Shown here: piece after piece, positions 34,501 to 42,772 of the stretch
Numbering within the stretch: the first letter of the stretch is position 1
How the letters are laid out: each line of letters begins with the position of its first letter
Origin: Natrinema altunense
GTDB lineage: Archaea; Halobacteriota; Halobacteria; Halobacteriales; Natrialbaceae
Direction: 5' to 3'
Assembly (NCBI RefSeq): GCF_000731985.1
Contig: NZ_JNCS01000010.1
Coordinates: forward strand, 62,001 to 126,000
Length of the DNA stretch: 64,000 nucleotides
Notes under the pieces: model-generated
Told to the model about the DNA's origin: nothing
Seen by the model: the letters and a program-made list of their open reading frames with translations, nothing else
Databases searched by the model: none
Made by a program: the position numbers and the translations under genes

Positions 34501-35531
34501 GTCCGCCGTCGCCCGACCCGCTCGACGTCGCGTTGCTCGCGCTCACGGTCGCCATCCTCTACTGGGGGTTCGACCGCTACCGGCGACGGTTCGAGCGACG
34601 CGACCTCGCCATCGCGATCGCGCTCGCGAGCGGCGTCGCGTCGCTCGTGTTCGTTCCGGAGGCGTTCGACCTCGTCGGGACCGCTCTCGAGATCGAACGG
34701 CGCTACGTCGTCGTGTCGCTGCTCGCGACGCTGGTCCTGCTCGGCGTCGTCCTGTACGCCTTGAGCATCGCCAGAGCGGCCCGCGACGAAGTCGCGGCAC
34801 TGACCCGATCGCTCTCCGTCGACCGGGCCCCGCGGATGGACGGCGGCGCGGAGACGGTGTTCGTCGTGATTCCCGCGTACAACGAGAGCGATACCATCGG
34901 CACCGTCGTCTCGTCGCTCCCGGAGTCGGTCCGCGGCTACGACGTCCAGCCGCTGGTCGTCTCCGACGGCTCGACCGACGGGACCGCGGCGCGGGCAGCC
35001 TCGAGCGGCGCAATGGTCGTCGAGCACCCGATCAATCAGGGACAGGGGGGTGCCCTGAAGACCGGGTTCGAGATCGCGCTCGAACACGAGGCGGCGATCG
35101 TCGTCACGGCGGACGGCGACGGGCAGCATCCGTCGTCGGAGTTGGACCGACTCGTCGAACCGATCGTCGAGGACGAGGCCGACTACGTGATGGGGTCGCG
35201 GTACCTCGGCGTCGATCGGTCCGGCAACGGCGTCGTCCGCCGGACCGGCATCCGGTTCTTCACCGGCCTGATCAACGTCCTGATGGTCACCGACATCACC
35301 GACTGTACGAACGGCTATCGAGCGATTCGGGGGCCGATGCTCGAGGAACTCACCCTCACCGAGGAGCGATTCAACGCGCCGGAGTTGATCATCGAGGCCC
35401 GGAAGAACGGCCTCCGACTCGAGGAGATCCCGGTCGAGATCGAGGATCGAAAGGACGGCGACAGCAAGAAGCCGAAACTGGGGTTCGCGATCGGTCTGAC
35501 GCGCATCATCGTGGTCGCGTGGCTGCGATGA
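34497..35531 (+). CDS. DUF2304-glycosyltransferase family 2 fusion protein
   Basis: 344 residues. The first 100 residues contain three hydrophobic spans (VALLALTVAILYWGF, LAIAIALASGVASLVFVPEA, YVVVSLLATLVLLGVVLYAL) ending in a charged helix, the layout of DUF2304 proteins. The C-terminal GT-A domain has VFVVIPAYNESDTIGTVVSS, VSDGSTDGT, VTADGDGQHPSSELDRL (metal-binding Asp) and DCTNGYRAIRGPMLEELTL, as in dolichyl-phosphate-sugar synthases. It probably loads a sugar onto a polyprenyl phosphate at the membrane. DUF2304 is usually a separate neighbouring protein, so the fusion is notable. Confidence 0.85.
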   Translation: MSPPSPDPLDVALLALTVAILYWGFDRYRRRFERRDLAIAIALASGVASLVFVPEAFDLVGTALEIERRYVVVSLLATLVLLGVVLYALSIARAARDEVAALTRSLSVDRAPRMDGGAETVFVVIPAYNESDTIGTVVSSLPESVRGYDVQPLVVSDGSTDGTAARAASSGAMVVEHPINQGQGGALKTGFEIALEHEAAIVVTADGDGQHPSSELDRLVEPIVEDEADYVMGSRYLGVDRSGNGVVRRTGIRFFTGLINVLMVTDITDCTNGYRAIRGPMLEELTLTEERFNAPELIIEARKNGLRLEEIPVEIEDRKDGDSKKPKLGFAIGLTRIIVVAWLR

Positions 35532-36253
35532 CGCCGCCGTGCGACCGGACGCGTGGCCCCGATGGCAACGCGACTGCACGACTGACGAGTTTAGCGACCA
35601 TGAGAGCGAACGAAACCCGGAAACGCAACGTCGAACGGACATTCGAACGCTGTATCGAGCCCCACGTCAGGGACGAGACCGTCCTCGACATCGGGTGTGT
35701 CGCACACGATTCCGCCAAACGACACGACGAGACGTGGCTTCACGACCTCGTCGTCCGGGCGGCCGACGACGCGCTCGGCGTCGACGTCCTCGAGGACGAA
35801 CTCGCCGCGCTCGCGGACGCGGGCTACGACGTCACCGCCGGTGACGCACAGGACCTCGCGCTCGGTGAGACGTTCGACGTGATCGTCATCGGCGAACTGA
35901 TCGAGCATCTCGTCGACTTCGACGGGCTCCTGACGTCGGTCGACGAGCACCTGGCCGACGGCGGCAAACTCGTCGTCACGACGCCGAACGCGATGGCGGT
36001 CCACTGGACCGCGCTTCGCCTCCTGGATCAGGCGTTCGTCAACACGGGCCATACGTGCTGGTTCGACGCGACGACACTGCGCCAACTCCTCGAGCGATAC
36101 GGGTTCGAACCGGTCGAGATCACGTACGTCGGCGACTGTCGACCCACGCTCGAGGACCCGCTCCAGATCGCCGGCTGGCTGTGCGAGCGCATCCTTCCGG
36201 ACCGGGTCGGCAAGAGCACGCTCGCCGTCGTCGCCAGCCGCAGCGGCGAGTAG
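35528..36253 (+). CDS. Class I SAM-dependent methyltransferase
   Basis: 241 residues from the ATG at 35528, which overlaps the previous stop by ATGA like its operon neighbours (a GTG at 35519 and an ATG at 35600 are alternatives). SAM-binding motif I is VLDIGCVAHDSAK, the acidic loop is LGVDVLEDEL, then DVTAGDAQDLALGETFDVIV, IGELIEHLVDFDGLLTSVDE and LVVTTPNAMAVHW. It resembles methyltransferases that modify sugars in glycan loci. It is the last gene of the operon headed by UDP-sulfoquinovose synthase, so a sugar or lipid-linked glycan is a plausible substrate. Confidence 0.85.
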   Translation: MTPPCDRTRGPDGNATARLTSLATMRANETRKRNVERTFERCIEPHVRDETVLDIGCVAHDSAKRHDETWLHDLVVRAADDALGVDVLEDELAALADAGYDVTAGDAQDLALGETFDVIVIGELIEHLVDFDGLLTSVDEHLADGGKLVVTTPNAMAVHWTALRLLDQAFVNTGHTCWFDATTLRQLLERYGFEPVEITYVGDCRPTLEDPLQIAGWLCERILPDRVGKSTLAVVASRSGE

Positions 36254-36357
36254 CCGGTCGCGTTCGGCGACGCACTCGACGGCCGGCGACCGCTCGCCGC
36301 CCGCACGGCTGTACGCGGTGTCTCTCCGTTCGATACGGCGCGACCGAAAAGCGACGA

Positions 36358-37701
36358 CTACAGCCGGCGGCCGACGGCCGCCGCGAGTCGCCCGAGCCGG
36401 GTACGGAGCCCGGAGCCGGCGGTCCTGCGTTCTCGAGCGACCCCCGAGAGGAGGTCGCCGACCCGGTCGCCCAGTTCGTCCCAGCGGTGTTCCCGGTCGA
36501 CGAACGCGACGCCGCGCCGGCCCATCGCCCGCCGCCGCTCCGGATCGGTGGCAAGGTCCCGCAGCGCCGCCGCGACGGCGTCCGGCTCGTTCTCGACGGC
36601 GAGTCCGGCCCCGGCGTCCGCGGTGACGGCCTCGATCTCCGCGACGGCGCTGGCGACGTAGGGCGTGCCCAGTGCCATCGTCTCGAGGAACTTCGTCGGC
36701 CGCGCGTACTCGAGAGTACGGTCCGTCTCGAGGGGCACCAGGCTGATCGCCGACGACGCCACCAGCCCCGGGACCTCCTCGCGGGGAACCGGGCCGTTGA
36801 TCCGAACGCGGTCGTCGATGCCGAGGTCGGCAGCCAGCGCCTCGAGTTCGGCCCGGCGCTCGCCGAAGCCGTAGATGACGAGGTCGGCGTCGATATCGGC
36901 GCGTCGGAAGCCCCGCAGGAACGGCTCGAAGGCCTGCCCCTCGCCCAGCTTGCCGGTGTAGATGATTCGGGGCCGATCCTCGCTCGCGACCGCGGGATCG
37001 AACAGGTCGTCGTCGACGCCGAACGGGATCGTCTCGATCTTGCCGTCGTCGAGGTCGTACGTCTCCCTGTAGTGGGCCGCCATCGTCGGGGTGAGCGCGA
37101 CCAGCCGGTCACAGCGCTCGAGGGCGACCCGTTCCAGCCACCGGAGCAGTCGGTAGGCGAGCGATCCCTCGGTAGTGAAGCCGAAATCGACCGCGTTGTC
37201 GAGCCAGCGGTCGTAGACGTCGACGACGAGGCCGCGTCCGGTCACCAGCGCCGCGAGGCCGGGCAGGAGCGTCGTGTGCGGGCCGATCTGGACGACGACG
37301 CAGTCGTACTTTCGACCGTGAACGAGCACGTACAGCGTCGCGAGGACTGCGAAGATCCCGTGGTTCAGGATGCGCTCGAGGTCGGTCCGATCCTCGACGG
37401 GCTGATACGTGAACAGCCGCGTGACCGGAACGCCGTCGATCCGCTCGTTCGACCACGGGCTGTATCGTCGCTCGAACTCCCCGACGGGAACGGACGGCTG
37501 TGGGCAAACCACGCGCGCGTCGAGGTGGTCGGGTGCGTTCCGAAGGAGTTGTGCCCACCGATGTGCACCGGCCATCGACTCCGGCGGAAACAGTTGCGAG
37601 ACGACCAGGACGGACGGGTCGTCGCCGCTCCGTACCGTCGGATCGCGCACCGAACGCCGCTCCGACGACGGCGACGGTGCTGTCGTGGCGTCCCCGGTCA
37701 C
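36358..37701 (-). CDS. Glycosyltransferase family 4
   Basis: 447 residues starting with GTG at 37701, overlapping the upstream stop as GTGA. The N-terminal domain begins after about 30 polar residues with VLVVSQLFPPESMAGAHRWA. The C-terminal nucleotide-sugar domain has RIIYTGKLGEGQAFEPFLRG, RVRINGPVPREEVPGLVASS, SLVPLETDRTLEYARPTKFL (the EX7E-like region) and ETMALGTPYVASAVAE. GT4 enzymes are retaining transferases using NDP-sugars. It is the last gene of a minus-strand set with UDP-ManNAc dehydrogenase, an epimerase and UDP-GlcNAc 2-epimerase. The acceptor is unknown. Confidence 0.87.
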   Translation of the reverse strand: MTGDATTAPSPSSERRSVRDPTVRSGDDPSVLVVSQLFPPESMAGAHRWAQLLRNAPDHLDARVVCPQPSVPVGEFERRYSPWSNERIDGVPVTRLFTYQPVEDRTDLERILNHGIFAVLATLYVLVHGRKYDCVVVQIGPHTTLLPGLAALVTGRGLVVDVYDRWLDNAVDFGFTTEGSLAYRLLRWLERVALERCDRLVALTPTMAAHYRETYDLDDGKIETIPFGVDDDLFDPAVASEDRPRIIYTGKLGEGQAFEPFLRGFRRADIDADLVIYGFGERRAELEALAADLGIDDRVRINGPVPREEVPGLVASSAISLVPLETDRTLEYARPTKFLETMALGTPYVASAVAEIEAVTADAGAGLAVENEPDAVAAALRDLATDPERRRAMGRRGVAFVDREHRWDELGDRVGDLLSGVARERRTAGSGLRTRLGRLAAAVGRRL

Positions 37702-39044
37702 GGTTCGATCGGGTTCCCGACGCCGAACTGGAGCAGTTCGATGCCCGCGTCGTCGAGCCACGCTCGGTGCTCCGCGAGGGCCGCCACCGTTTCCTCGTGG
37801 GGGACGAACTGGACGACGACGTCCGGCGACTCGCGCTCGAGGACCGCCCGCAACTCGTCGTAGGCCAACGCGTCGACGTGGCGGTCGTAGTGGCGGACGC
37901 GGTAGCCGTCCGCCCGCAGGTCGGCGACGATCCGCTCCGCGGGGCTGTTTCGGCGGTCGTCGACGTTCGGTTTGTACGCGGCTCCGAGCGCGACGACCGT
38001 CGGGTCCGCGAGCGGGGCCAGCGTCCGGCGGACCTTCCGCGCGGCGACGGCGGGCATCTTGTCGTTGATCCGGCGGGCGGTCGTGATCAGGTTCGTGTGC
38101 TCCGGATCGACTTCGTTCAAGAACCACGGGTCGATCGGCAGGCAGTGCCCCCCGACCCCGATCCCCGGCTGCAGGATGTCGACGCGCGGGTGGTAGTTCG
38201 CGAGGTCGATCACCTCGCTCATATCGACGTCGAGCTCCTCGCCGATCAGCGCGAACTCGTTGGCCAGCGCGACGTTGACGTCCCGGTACGTGTTCTCGAC
38301 GAGTTTGCAGAGTTCGGCCGACAGGAGGTCGGTGTAGTAGACGCGCCCCTCGAGGAAGGGCTCGTAGAGCGCGGCGGCTCGGCGACGGCTCCGCTCGTCG
38401 ATCCCGCCGATGATACGGTCGTTGGTGACGAGTTCCGCGAACACGTCGCCGGGGAGGATTCGCTCCGGCGAGTGGGCGAGTTGGATCTCCGCGCCCGGCT
38501 CGAGCCCGGCCGCCTCGAGCGCGGGGACGACCGTCTCCGCGCAGGTCAGCGGCGGCACCGTCGACTCCACGTTCACGAGGTCGCCCGGCTCGAGGTGCGG
38601 CCGAATGGAGTCGAGGGCGGCCTCGAGCGCGGAGAGGTCCGGGCTCTTGGTCGGCTCGGTCAGCGGCGTCGGGACCGAGACGACGAACGCGTCGCCGTCG
38701 GTCGGCTCGGTCCGTGCCTCGAGATTGCGCTCGACGGCGTCGGACTCCAGCAGCGCCTGCAGTTCGGCCTCGTCGACGTGCAAGGTCCCCTCGTTGATCG
38801 CCCGGACCAGGTTGCTGTCGATGTCGACGCCGACGACCCGCTTGCCGCGGTCGGCGAGCAACAGCGCCAGCGGCAGGCCGACGAAGCCGGTGCCGACGAC
38901 GACCACCTTCTCGATCGGCTCGAGAGCCGGGGCCTCGGGCTCGCCGGGACCGGGACCGTCGCGAGTCCCGGCCGGCTCGCACCCGTCGTCGCCGGACCGC
39001 GCCGAGTCCACCGCACCGTCGCGTCGCGGGTCACTCGAGGTCAT
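37698..39044 (-). CDS. wecC: UDP-N-acetyl-D-mannosamine dehydrogenase-like nucleotide sugar dehydrogenase
   Basis: 448 residues. An acidic 43-residue extension precedes the NAD site KVVVVGTGFVGLPLALLLAD. The central domain has VVSVPTPLTEPTKSPDLSAL, VNVESTVPP, LVENTYRDVNVALANEFALI and PGIGVGGHCLPIDPWFLNEV. The PIDPWF after catalytic Cys301 is typical of WecC-type UDP-ManNAc dehydrogenases rather than UDP-glucose dehydrogenases. The C-terminal domain carries LGAAYKPNVDDRRNSPAERI. It oxidises the sugar C6 in two NAD-dependent steps. UDP-GlcNAc 2-epimerase in the same cluster would supply UDP-ManNAc. It overlaps neighbouring genes on both sides. Confidence 0.88.
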   Translation of the reverse strand: MTSSDPRRDGAVDSARSGDDGCEPAGTRDGPGPGEPEAPALEPIEKVVVVGTGFVGLPLALLLADRGKRVVGVDIDSNLVRAINEGTLHVDEAELQALLESDAVERNLEARTEPTDGDAFVVSVPTPLTEPTKSPDLSALEAALDSIRPHLEPGDLVNVESTVPPLTCAETVVPALEAAGLEPGAEIQLAHSPERILPGDVFAELVTNDRIIGGIDERSRRRAAALYEPFLEGRVYYTDLLSAELCKLVENTYRDVNVALANEFALIGEELDVDMSEVIDLANYHPRVDILQPGIGVGGHCLPIDPWFLNEVDPEHTNLITTARRINDKMPAVAARKVRRTLAPLADPTVVALGAAYKPNVDDRRNSPAERIVADLRADGYRVRHYDRHVDALAYDELRAVLERESPDVVVQFVPHEETVAALAEHRAWLDDAGIELLQFGVGNPIEP

Positions 39045-39948
39045 AGTAGTCGCGCATCCAGTCGATCGTTCGCGGGATACCCTCCTCGAGGGAGACGCGC
39101 TGTTCGTGGTCGAGGTCGCGGGTGGCCTTCTCGACGCTGGCCTTCTTGTTGAGGGTGTTGTGGTCCTCGGTCCCTCGGTATTCGACCTGCGCGTCGTCTT
39201 TGCCCAGATAGCCGAGCACCATGTCCGAGAGGGCCTTGATGTCGTAATACTCCTCGCCGGCGATGTTGTACACCTCGCCGGGGTGGAACGAGTCGACGAC
39301 GTTCGCGAGCGTGCGCACGGTGTCGTCGATGTAGGTAAACGAGCGGTGATGGTCCTCGTAGACGTGGTACGGCAGGTCGTGTAACGCCCGATAGCAGAAC
39401 TTGCAGACGACGCTCCGGTACTCGCTGTAGCGCTCGCCCGGCCCGTACGTGTTGAAAAAGCGGACCCGCACGGACTCGGTCCCGTGTCGGTCGGCCGCGT
39501 TCATGATCTGCTGTTCGTTGACCCACTTCGAGATCGCGTAATCGTTCAACTGCCGCGGTCCCTCCTCGAGCGGGACGGACTCCTCCATCACGCCGTCGTA
39601 ATCGCCGTACACCTCGCTGCTCGAAGCGAAGATCAGTCGGAAGTCGTGCTCGGCCTGCAGCCGGCACACGTTCTTCGTGCCGACGGCGTTCGACTGCCAC
39701 ATCGTCTCGTAGAAGTCCTCGCCGTTCCGGCGGCCGAACTCCGCGCCGAGGTGATAGACGTAGTCGAACTCGCGGTCCGCGAAGACCCGCTCGAGCTGTC
39801 GGTACTCGCTGACGTCACAGCGGTAGTACCGGTCGCGTTCGTTCCACGGGCGGTCGGCGACCCAGACGTCGTGGCCGCGTCGTTCGAGTACCTCGGTCAA
39901 CGGTGCACCGATCGCTCCCAGTCCGCCGGTAACGAGCACTGATGCCAT
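39031..39948 (-). CDS. NAD-dependent epimerase/dehydratase
   Basis: 305 residues from the ATG at 39948. An extended SDR: ASVLVTGGLGAIGAPLTEVL, DYVYHLGAEFGRRNGEDF, IFASSSEVYGDYDG, catalytic NDYAISKWVNEQQIMNAADR, and RFFNTYGPGERYSEYRSVV. DHHRSFTYIDDTVRTLANVV and GEVYNIAGEEYYD follow the dTDP/UDP-glucose dehydratase-epimerase pattern. The product sugar is not predictable. It overlaps the dehydrogenase gene by 14 bases, indicating coupled translation. A 15-bp upstream in-frame extension (MERGC) is disfavoured. Confidence 0.87.
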   Translation of the reverse strand: MASVLVTGGLGAIGAPLTEVLERRGHDVWVADRPWNERDRYYRCDVSEYRQLERVFADREFDYVYHLGAEFGRRNGEDFYETMWQSNAVGTKNVCRLQAEHDFRLIFASSSEVYGDYDGVMEESVPLEEGPRQLNDYAISKWVNEQQIMNAADRHGTESVRVRFFNTYGPGERYSEYRSVVCKFCYRALHDLPYHVYEDHHRSFTYIDDTVRTLANVVDSFHPGEVYNIAGEEYYDIKALSDMVLGYLGKDDAQVEYRGTEDHNTLNKKASVEKATRDLDHEQRVSLEEGIPRTIDWMRDYYDLE

Positions 39949-40014
39949 GCATCCACGCTCCACGAACGGTGGTAATTATCTTATGACAGTTGTCGGCCGA
40001 AGCGTATCGATACC

Positions 40015-41094
40015 CTACAGTAAGGCGTCCAAAATCCGGTCGGCAGCGTCGCCGTCTCCGAACGGGTTCGACCACGTCCCGGGACGATCGACCATCGCTT
40101 CGGCTCCCGCGACGATGGCCGACGGCTCGGTCCCGACAAGCCGGTTCGCACCGATATCGACCGTCTCCGGCCGCTCCGTGCTGTCCCGAACCGTGACACA
40201 CGGTGTCCCGAGAATACACGCTTCCTCCTGAACCCCGCCGGAATCGGTGACCGCGAGACGCGCGTGGCGCTCGAGGGTCAGGAAGTCGAGGAAGTCGAGC
40301 GGATCGACGAGCCGAATCGGCTCCGGAACGGACAACTCGAACGCCGCGAGCGTCTCCCGGGCCCGCGGATGGATCGGATAGACCACCTCGCGGTCGGTCC
40401 GGGTCGCGAACGCGCCGACGCCCTCGAGAATCCCCGCGAAGCGCTCTGGATCGTCGACGTTCTCCGCCCGGTGGGCGGTCAGCAGGTAGAACGCGCCGGG
40501 CTCGAGGTCGTGTTCCGCGAGCACGTCGCTCTTCTCCGTCGCAAGGTCGCGGTGCTGGGAGACCGCGTCGACGATGGTGTTTCCGGTGACGCGAACGCGG
40601 TCGCCGTCGATCCCCTCCGCCGCGAGCAGTCGGGCGGACTCCTCGGTCGGCGCGAAGCAGTGATCGGCCGCGTGGTCGACCAACACGCGGTTGATCTCCT
40701 CGGGCATCTCCCGGTCGAAGCTCCGCAATCCGGCCTCGACGTGTGCCAGCGAGGGGTCACGTTTGCTCGCCGCGATCGCGCCGGCGAGCGCGGAGTTCGT
40801 GTCGCCCTGAACCACGACGTGCGCCGGCCGCTCCGCCTCGAGAACTGACTCGATCCCGCGGATCATCGTGGCCGTCTGTTCGCCGTGGTCGTCCGACCCG
40901 ACCCCGAGGTCGTACGTCGGCGTCGGTAACTCGAGTTGCTCGAAGAAGACGGCGTCGAGCGACTCGGAGTAGTGCTGCCCGGTGTGGACGACGACGTGTG
41001 GGATCGCCCGCTCGAGACACGCACGAACGAGCGGGGAGAGCTTGATGATCTCCGGTCGAGTGCCGAGCACGAACGCTAGTCGGGGGGTCGCCAT
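40015..41094 (-). CDS. wecB: UDP-N-acetylglucosamine 2-epimerase (non-hydrolysing)
   Basis: 359 residues from the ATG at 41094. Two-domain GT-B-like fold: RLAFVLGTRPEIIKLSPLVR, VVHTGQHYSESLDAVFFEQL, VVVQGDTNSALAGAIAASKR, AHVEAGLRSFDREMPEEINR, LLTAHRAENVDDP, and VTDSGGVQEEACILGTPCVT. These are the substrate-contacting segments of bacterial and archaeal WecB. It interconverts UDP-GlcNAc and UDP-ManNAc, feeding the WecC-like enzyme in the same cluster. The upstream in-frame ATG at 41154 adds unconserved residues. Confidence 0.92.
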   Translation of the reverse strand: MATPRLAFVLGTRPEIIKLSPLVRACLERAIPHVVVHTGQHYSESLDAVFFEQLELPTPTYDLGVGSDDHGEQTATMIRGIESVLEAERPAHVVVQGDTNSALAGAIAASKRDPSLAHVEAGLRSFDREMPEEINRVLVDHAADHCFAPTEESARLLAAEGIDGDRVRVTGNTIVDAVSQHRDLATEKSDVLAEHDLEPGAFYLLTAHRAENVDDPERFAGILEGVGAFATRTDREVVYPIHPRARETLAAFELSVPEPIRLVDPLDFLDFLTLERHARLAVTDSGGVQEEACILGTPCVTVRDSTERPETVDIGANRLVGTEPSAIVAGAEAMVDRPGTWSNPFGDGDAADRILDALL

Positions 41095-41178
41095 GTGTGC
41101 GTTCCACACCACGCGATCGGTGAAAAATACGCAGTGTGTAACGACCGGCTTCACGAGACAATCCGATCGTTCGCCGCC

Positions 41179-42360
41179 CTATCGGACGCGTACCCGTTCG
41201 AGCGGCCGCGGCGTCGACCGGGACAGCGCCGCCTCGTACAGGTCGTGGTGGCGTTCGACGCATCGGTCGGTCGAGAACCGAGCGGTCGCGCGGCGTCGCG
41301 CCGCCGCGCCCCGCCGACGCCGTTCCGCGGGAGCCGCAAGCGCCTCCCGGATCGCCGTCGCGAGCGCGTCCGGGTCGGCCGGGGGCACGAGCCAGCCGTG
41401 CGTGCCGTCCACGAGCTGTTCGGGCACGCCGCCGACCCGCGTCGCGACGATCGCCGATTCCATGGCCATGGCTTCTAAGACGGCTATCGGGCAGGCTTCC
41501 GTCACCGACGGAAGGACGAAGACGTCGAACGCGGCCAGGAGTTGCGGCACGTCCGACCGATGGCCGAGGAACCGAACGGTTCCCTCGAGGTCGAGGCGCG
41601 CCCGGACGCGACGGAGGCGATCCGCGTACTCCCGCCGGGAGTCGAGCAGTTTGCCGGCGATCGGAACGGCGACCGGACCGACCCGATCGCGGACACGGGC
41701 GATCGCCCGCAGCAGGTACTCGTGACCCTTGACCGGGTTGACGTTGCCGACGGTGCCGACGATCGGAACGTCGTCGGCGACGCCCAACTCCTCGCGGAGG
41801 TTCCCCTTGTCGGTCACCGATGAGGGATCGAGCGCATCGACGTCGACCGGCGGGTACACCGTCCGCGTCGGGACCGCGTCGTCGAAGAAGTGGTCGCCGA
41901 CCGCGTCCGCGGCGAGGGCGATCTCGTCCGCGGTGGCTCGAGCGAGTCGAGCCGCGACGCGGTCGAGCGGCCACGGCGTGCCGGTGTCGTTGAAGAACCA
42001 CGCCAGCGGCGTCGCCGTCCGCCAAGCGGCGATCGCGGCCGGAACGGCGAGGGTCATGCTCGCGTGGACGACGTCGATCTCCCGGCGCTCGATCGTCGAC
42101 GCGAGCCGGGAAACGGACGGAAGAAAGCGAGCGGCGAAGCGCGCGTTCGCGCGGACGTTCGGCGGCGGCCGCATCTGTGACGGCCCCGGTCGGACGACCT
42201 CGAATCCCGCGTCCGTCGCCATGCGTTCGAACGCGTCGTCGCCGTCGGGCAGGTGAAACACCGTCTCGATGCCGCGGTCGCGAAGGCCCGTCGCGACGGC
42301 GAGCGCGCGCAACTGGGGACCGCCCACTCGAGGATCGGCGAGGCTGTTGAGGACCCGCAT
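41179..42360 (-). CDS. Glycosyltransferase family 4
   Basis: 393 residues. The N-terminus MRVLNSLADPRVGGPQLRAL fits a GT4 acceptor domain. The donor domain has PIVGTVGNVNPVKGHEYLLR, LEGTVRFLGHRSDVPQLLAA, VFVLPSVTEACPIAVLEAMA (EX7E with the two Glu residues) and GGVPEQLVDGTHGWLVPPAD. A TATA-like gttttatacc lies on this strand about 33 bases before the start, so this is probably the first gene of the minus-strand operon that includes wecB and wecC. The sugar and linkage are unknown. Confidence 0.9.
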   Translation of the reverse strand: MRVLNSLADPRVGGPQLRALAVATGLRDRGIETVFHLPDGDDAFERMATDAGFEVVRPGPSQMRPPPNVRANARFAARFLPSVSRLASTIERREIDVVHASMTLAVPAAIAAWRTATPLAWFFNDTGTPWPLDRVAARLARATADEIALAADAVGDHFFDDAVPTRTVYPPVDVDALDPSSVTDKGNLREELGVADDVPIVGTVGNVNPVKGHEYLLRAIARVRDRVGPVAVPIAGKLLDSRREYADRLRRVRARLDLEGTVRFLGHRSDVPQLLAAFDVFVLPSVTEACPIAVLEAMAMESAIVATRVGGVPEQLVDGTHGWLVPPADPDALATAIREALAAPAERRRRGAAARRRATARFSTDRCVERHHDLYEAALSRSTPRPLERVRVR

Positions 42361-42772
42361 TCGTGGCTGACGCGTTCGATGCGATCCGGTATAAAACGTA
42401 CCGGCGGGCGGCGGGAACAGGCGTCGGTTACCCGCCGCCGACGCCGCGCGGACGGCTCGTAGATCGACGCTACGCCAGTCGGCGGGGCTCCGCTACGTAT
42501 CCCTCAGTTCACGAGGGCGTCTCCGTACCGACGGGTTCGGTGAGTCGCCCTTGGTCTCGGATGGATGCACGAGTATGACTCTATTACGAACGGTGATGGT
42601 GGAAGCCGACGGAACTCGAATCGCAGCCGAACGGAACTGTCTATTCGCCGAGCCAGCTTCGGGCAGTCACGTGTCGATCTCCATCGGCTACGATTTCGAC
42701 GCTCACTCTTCCGATATCGATCAGGAGTAGCGCGTCAAGAATTAAGGCGCAGTTGGTGGAAGCCCGGTCCAG
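42361..42772. other. Divergent promoter region between two glycosyltransferases
   Basis: 412 bases. Near the left end, tataaaac (about 42391-42398) serves as a TATA box on the minus strand for the GT4 gene ending at 41179. Near the right end, aattaagg (about 42739-42746) is spaced about 30 bases before the ATG at 42773 on the plus strand. No gene is supported in between. Confidence 0.5.

Noticed and set aside
37702-38982. N-terminal half of an open frame extending the GT4 protein upstream
   Set aside because: It overlaps the UDP-ManNAc dehydrogenase gene in another frame. The extra segment is Arg-rich and unrelated to GT4. The GTG at 37701 is the real start.
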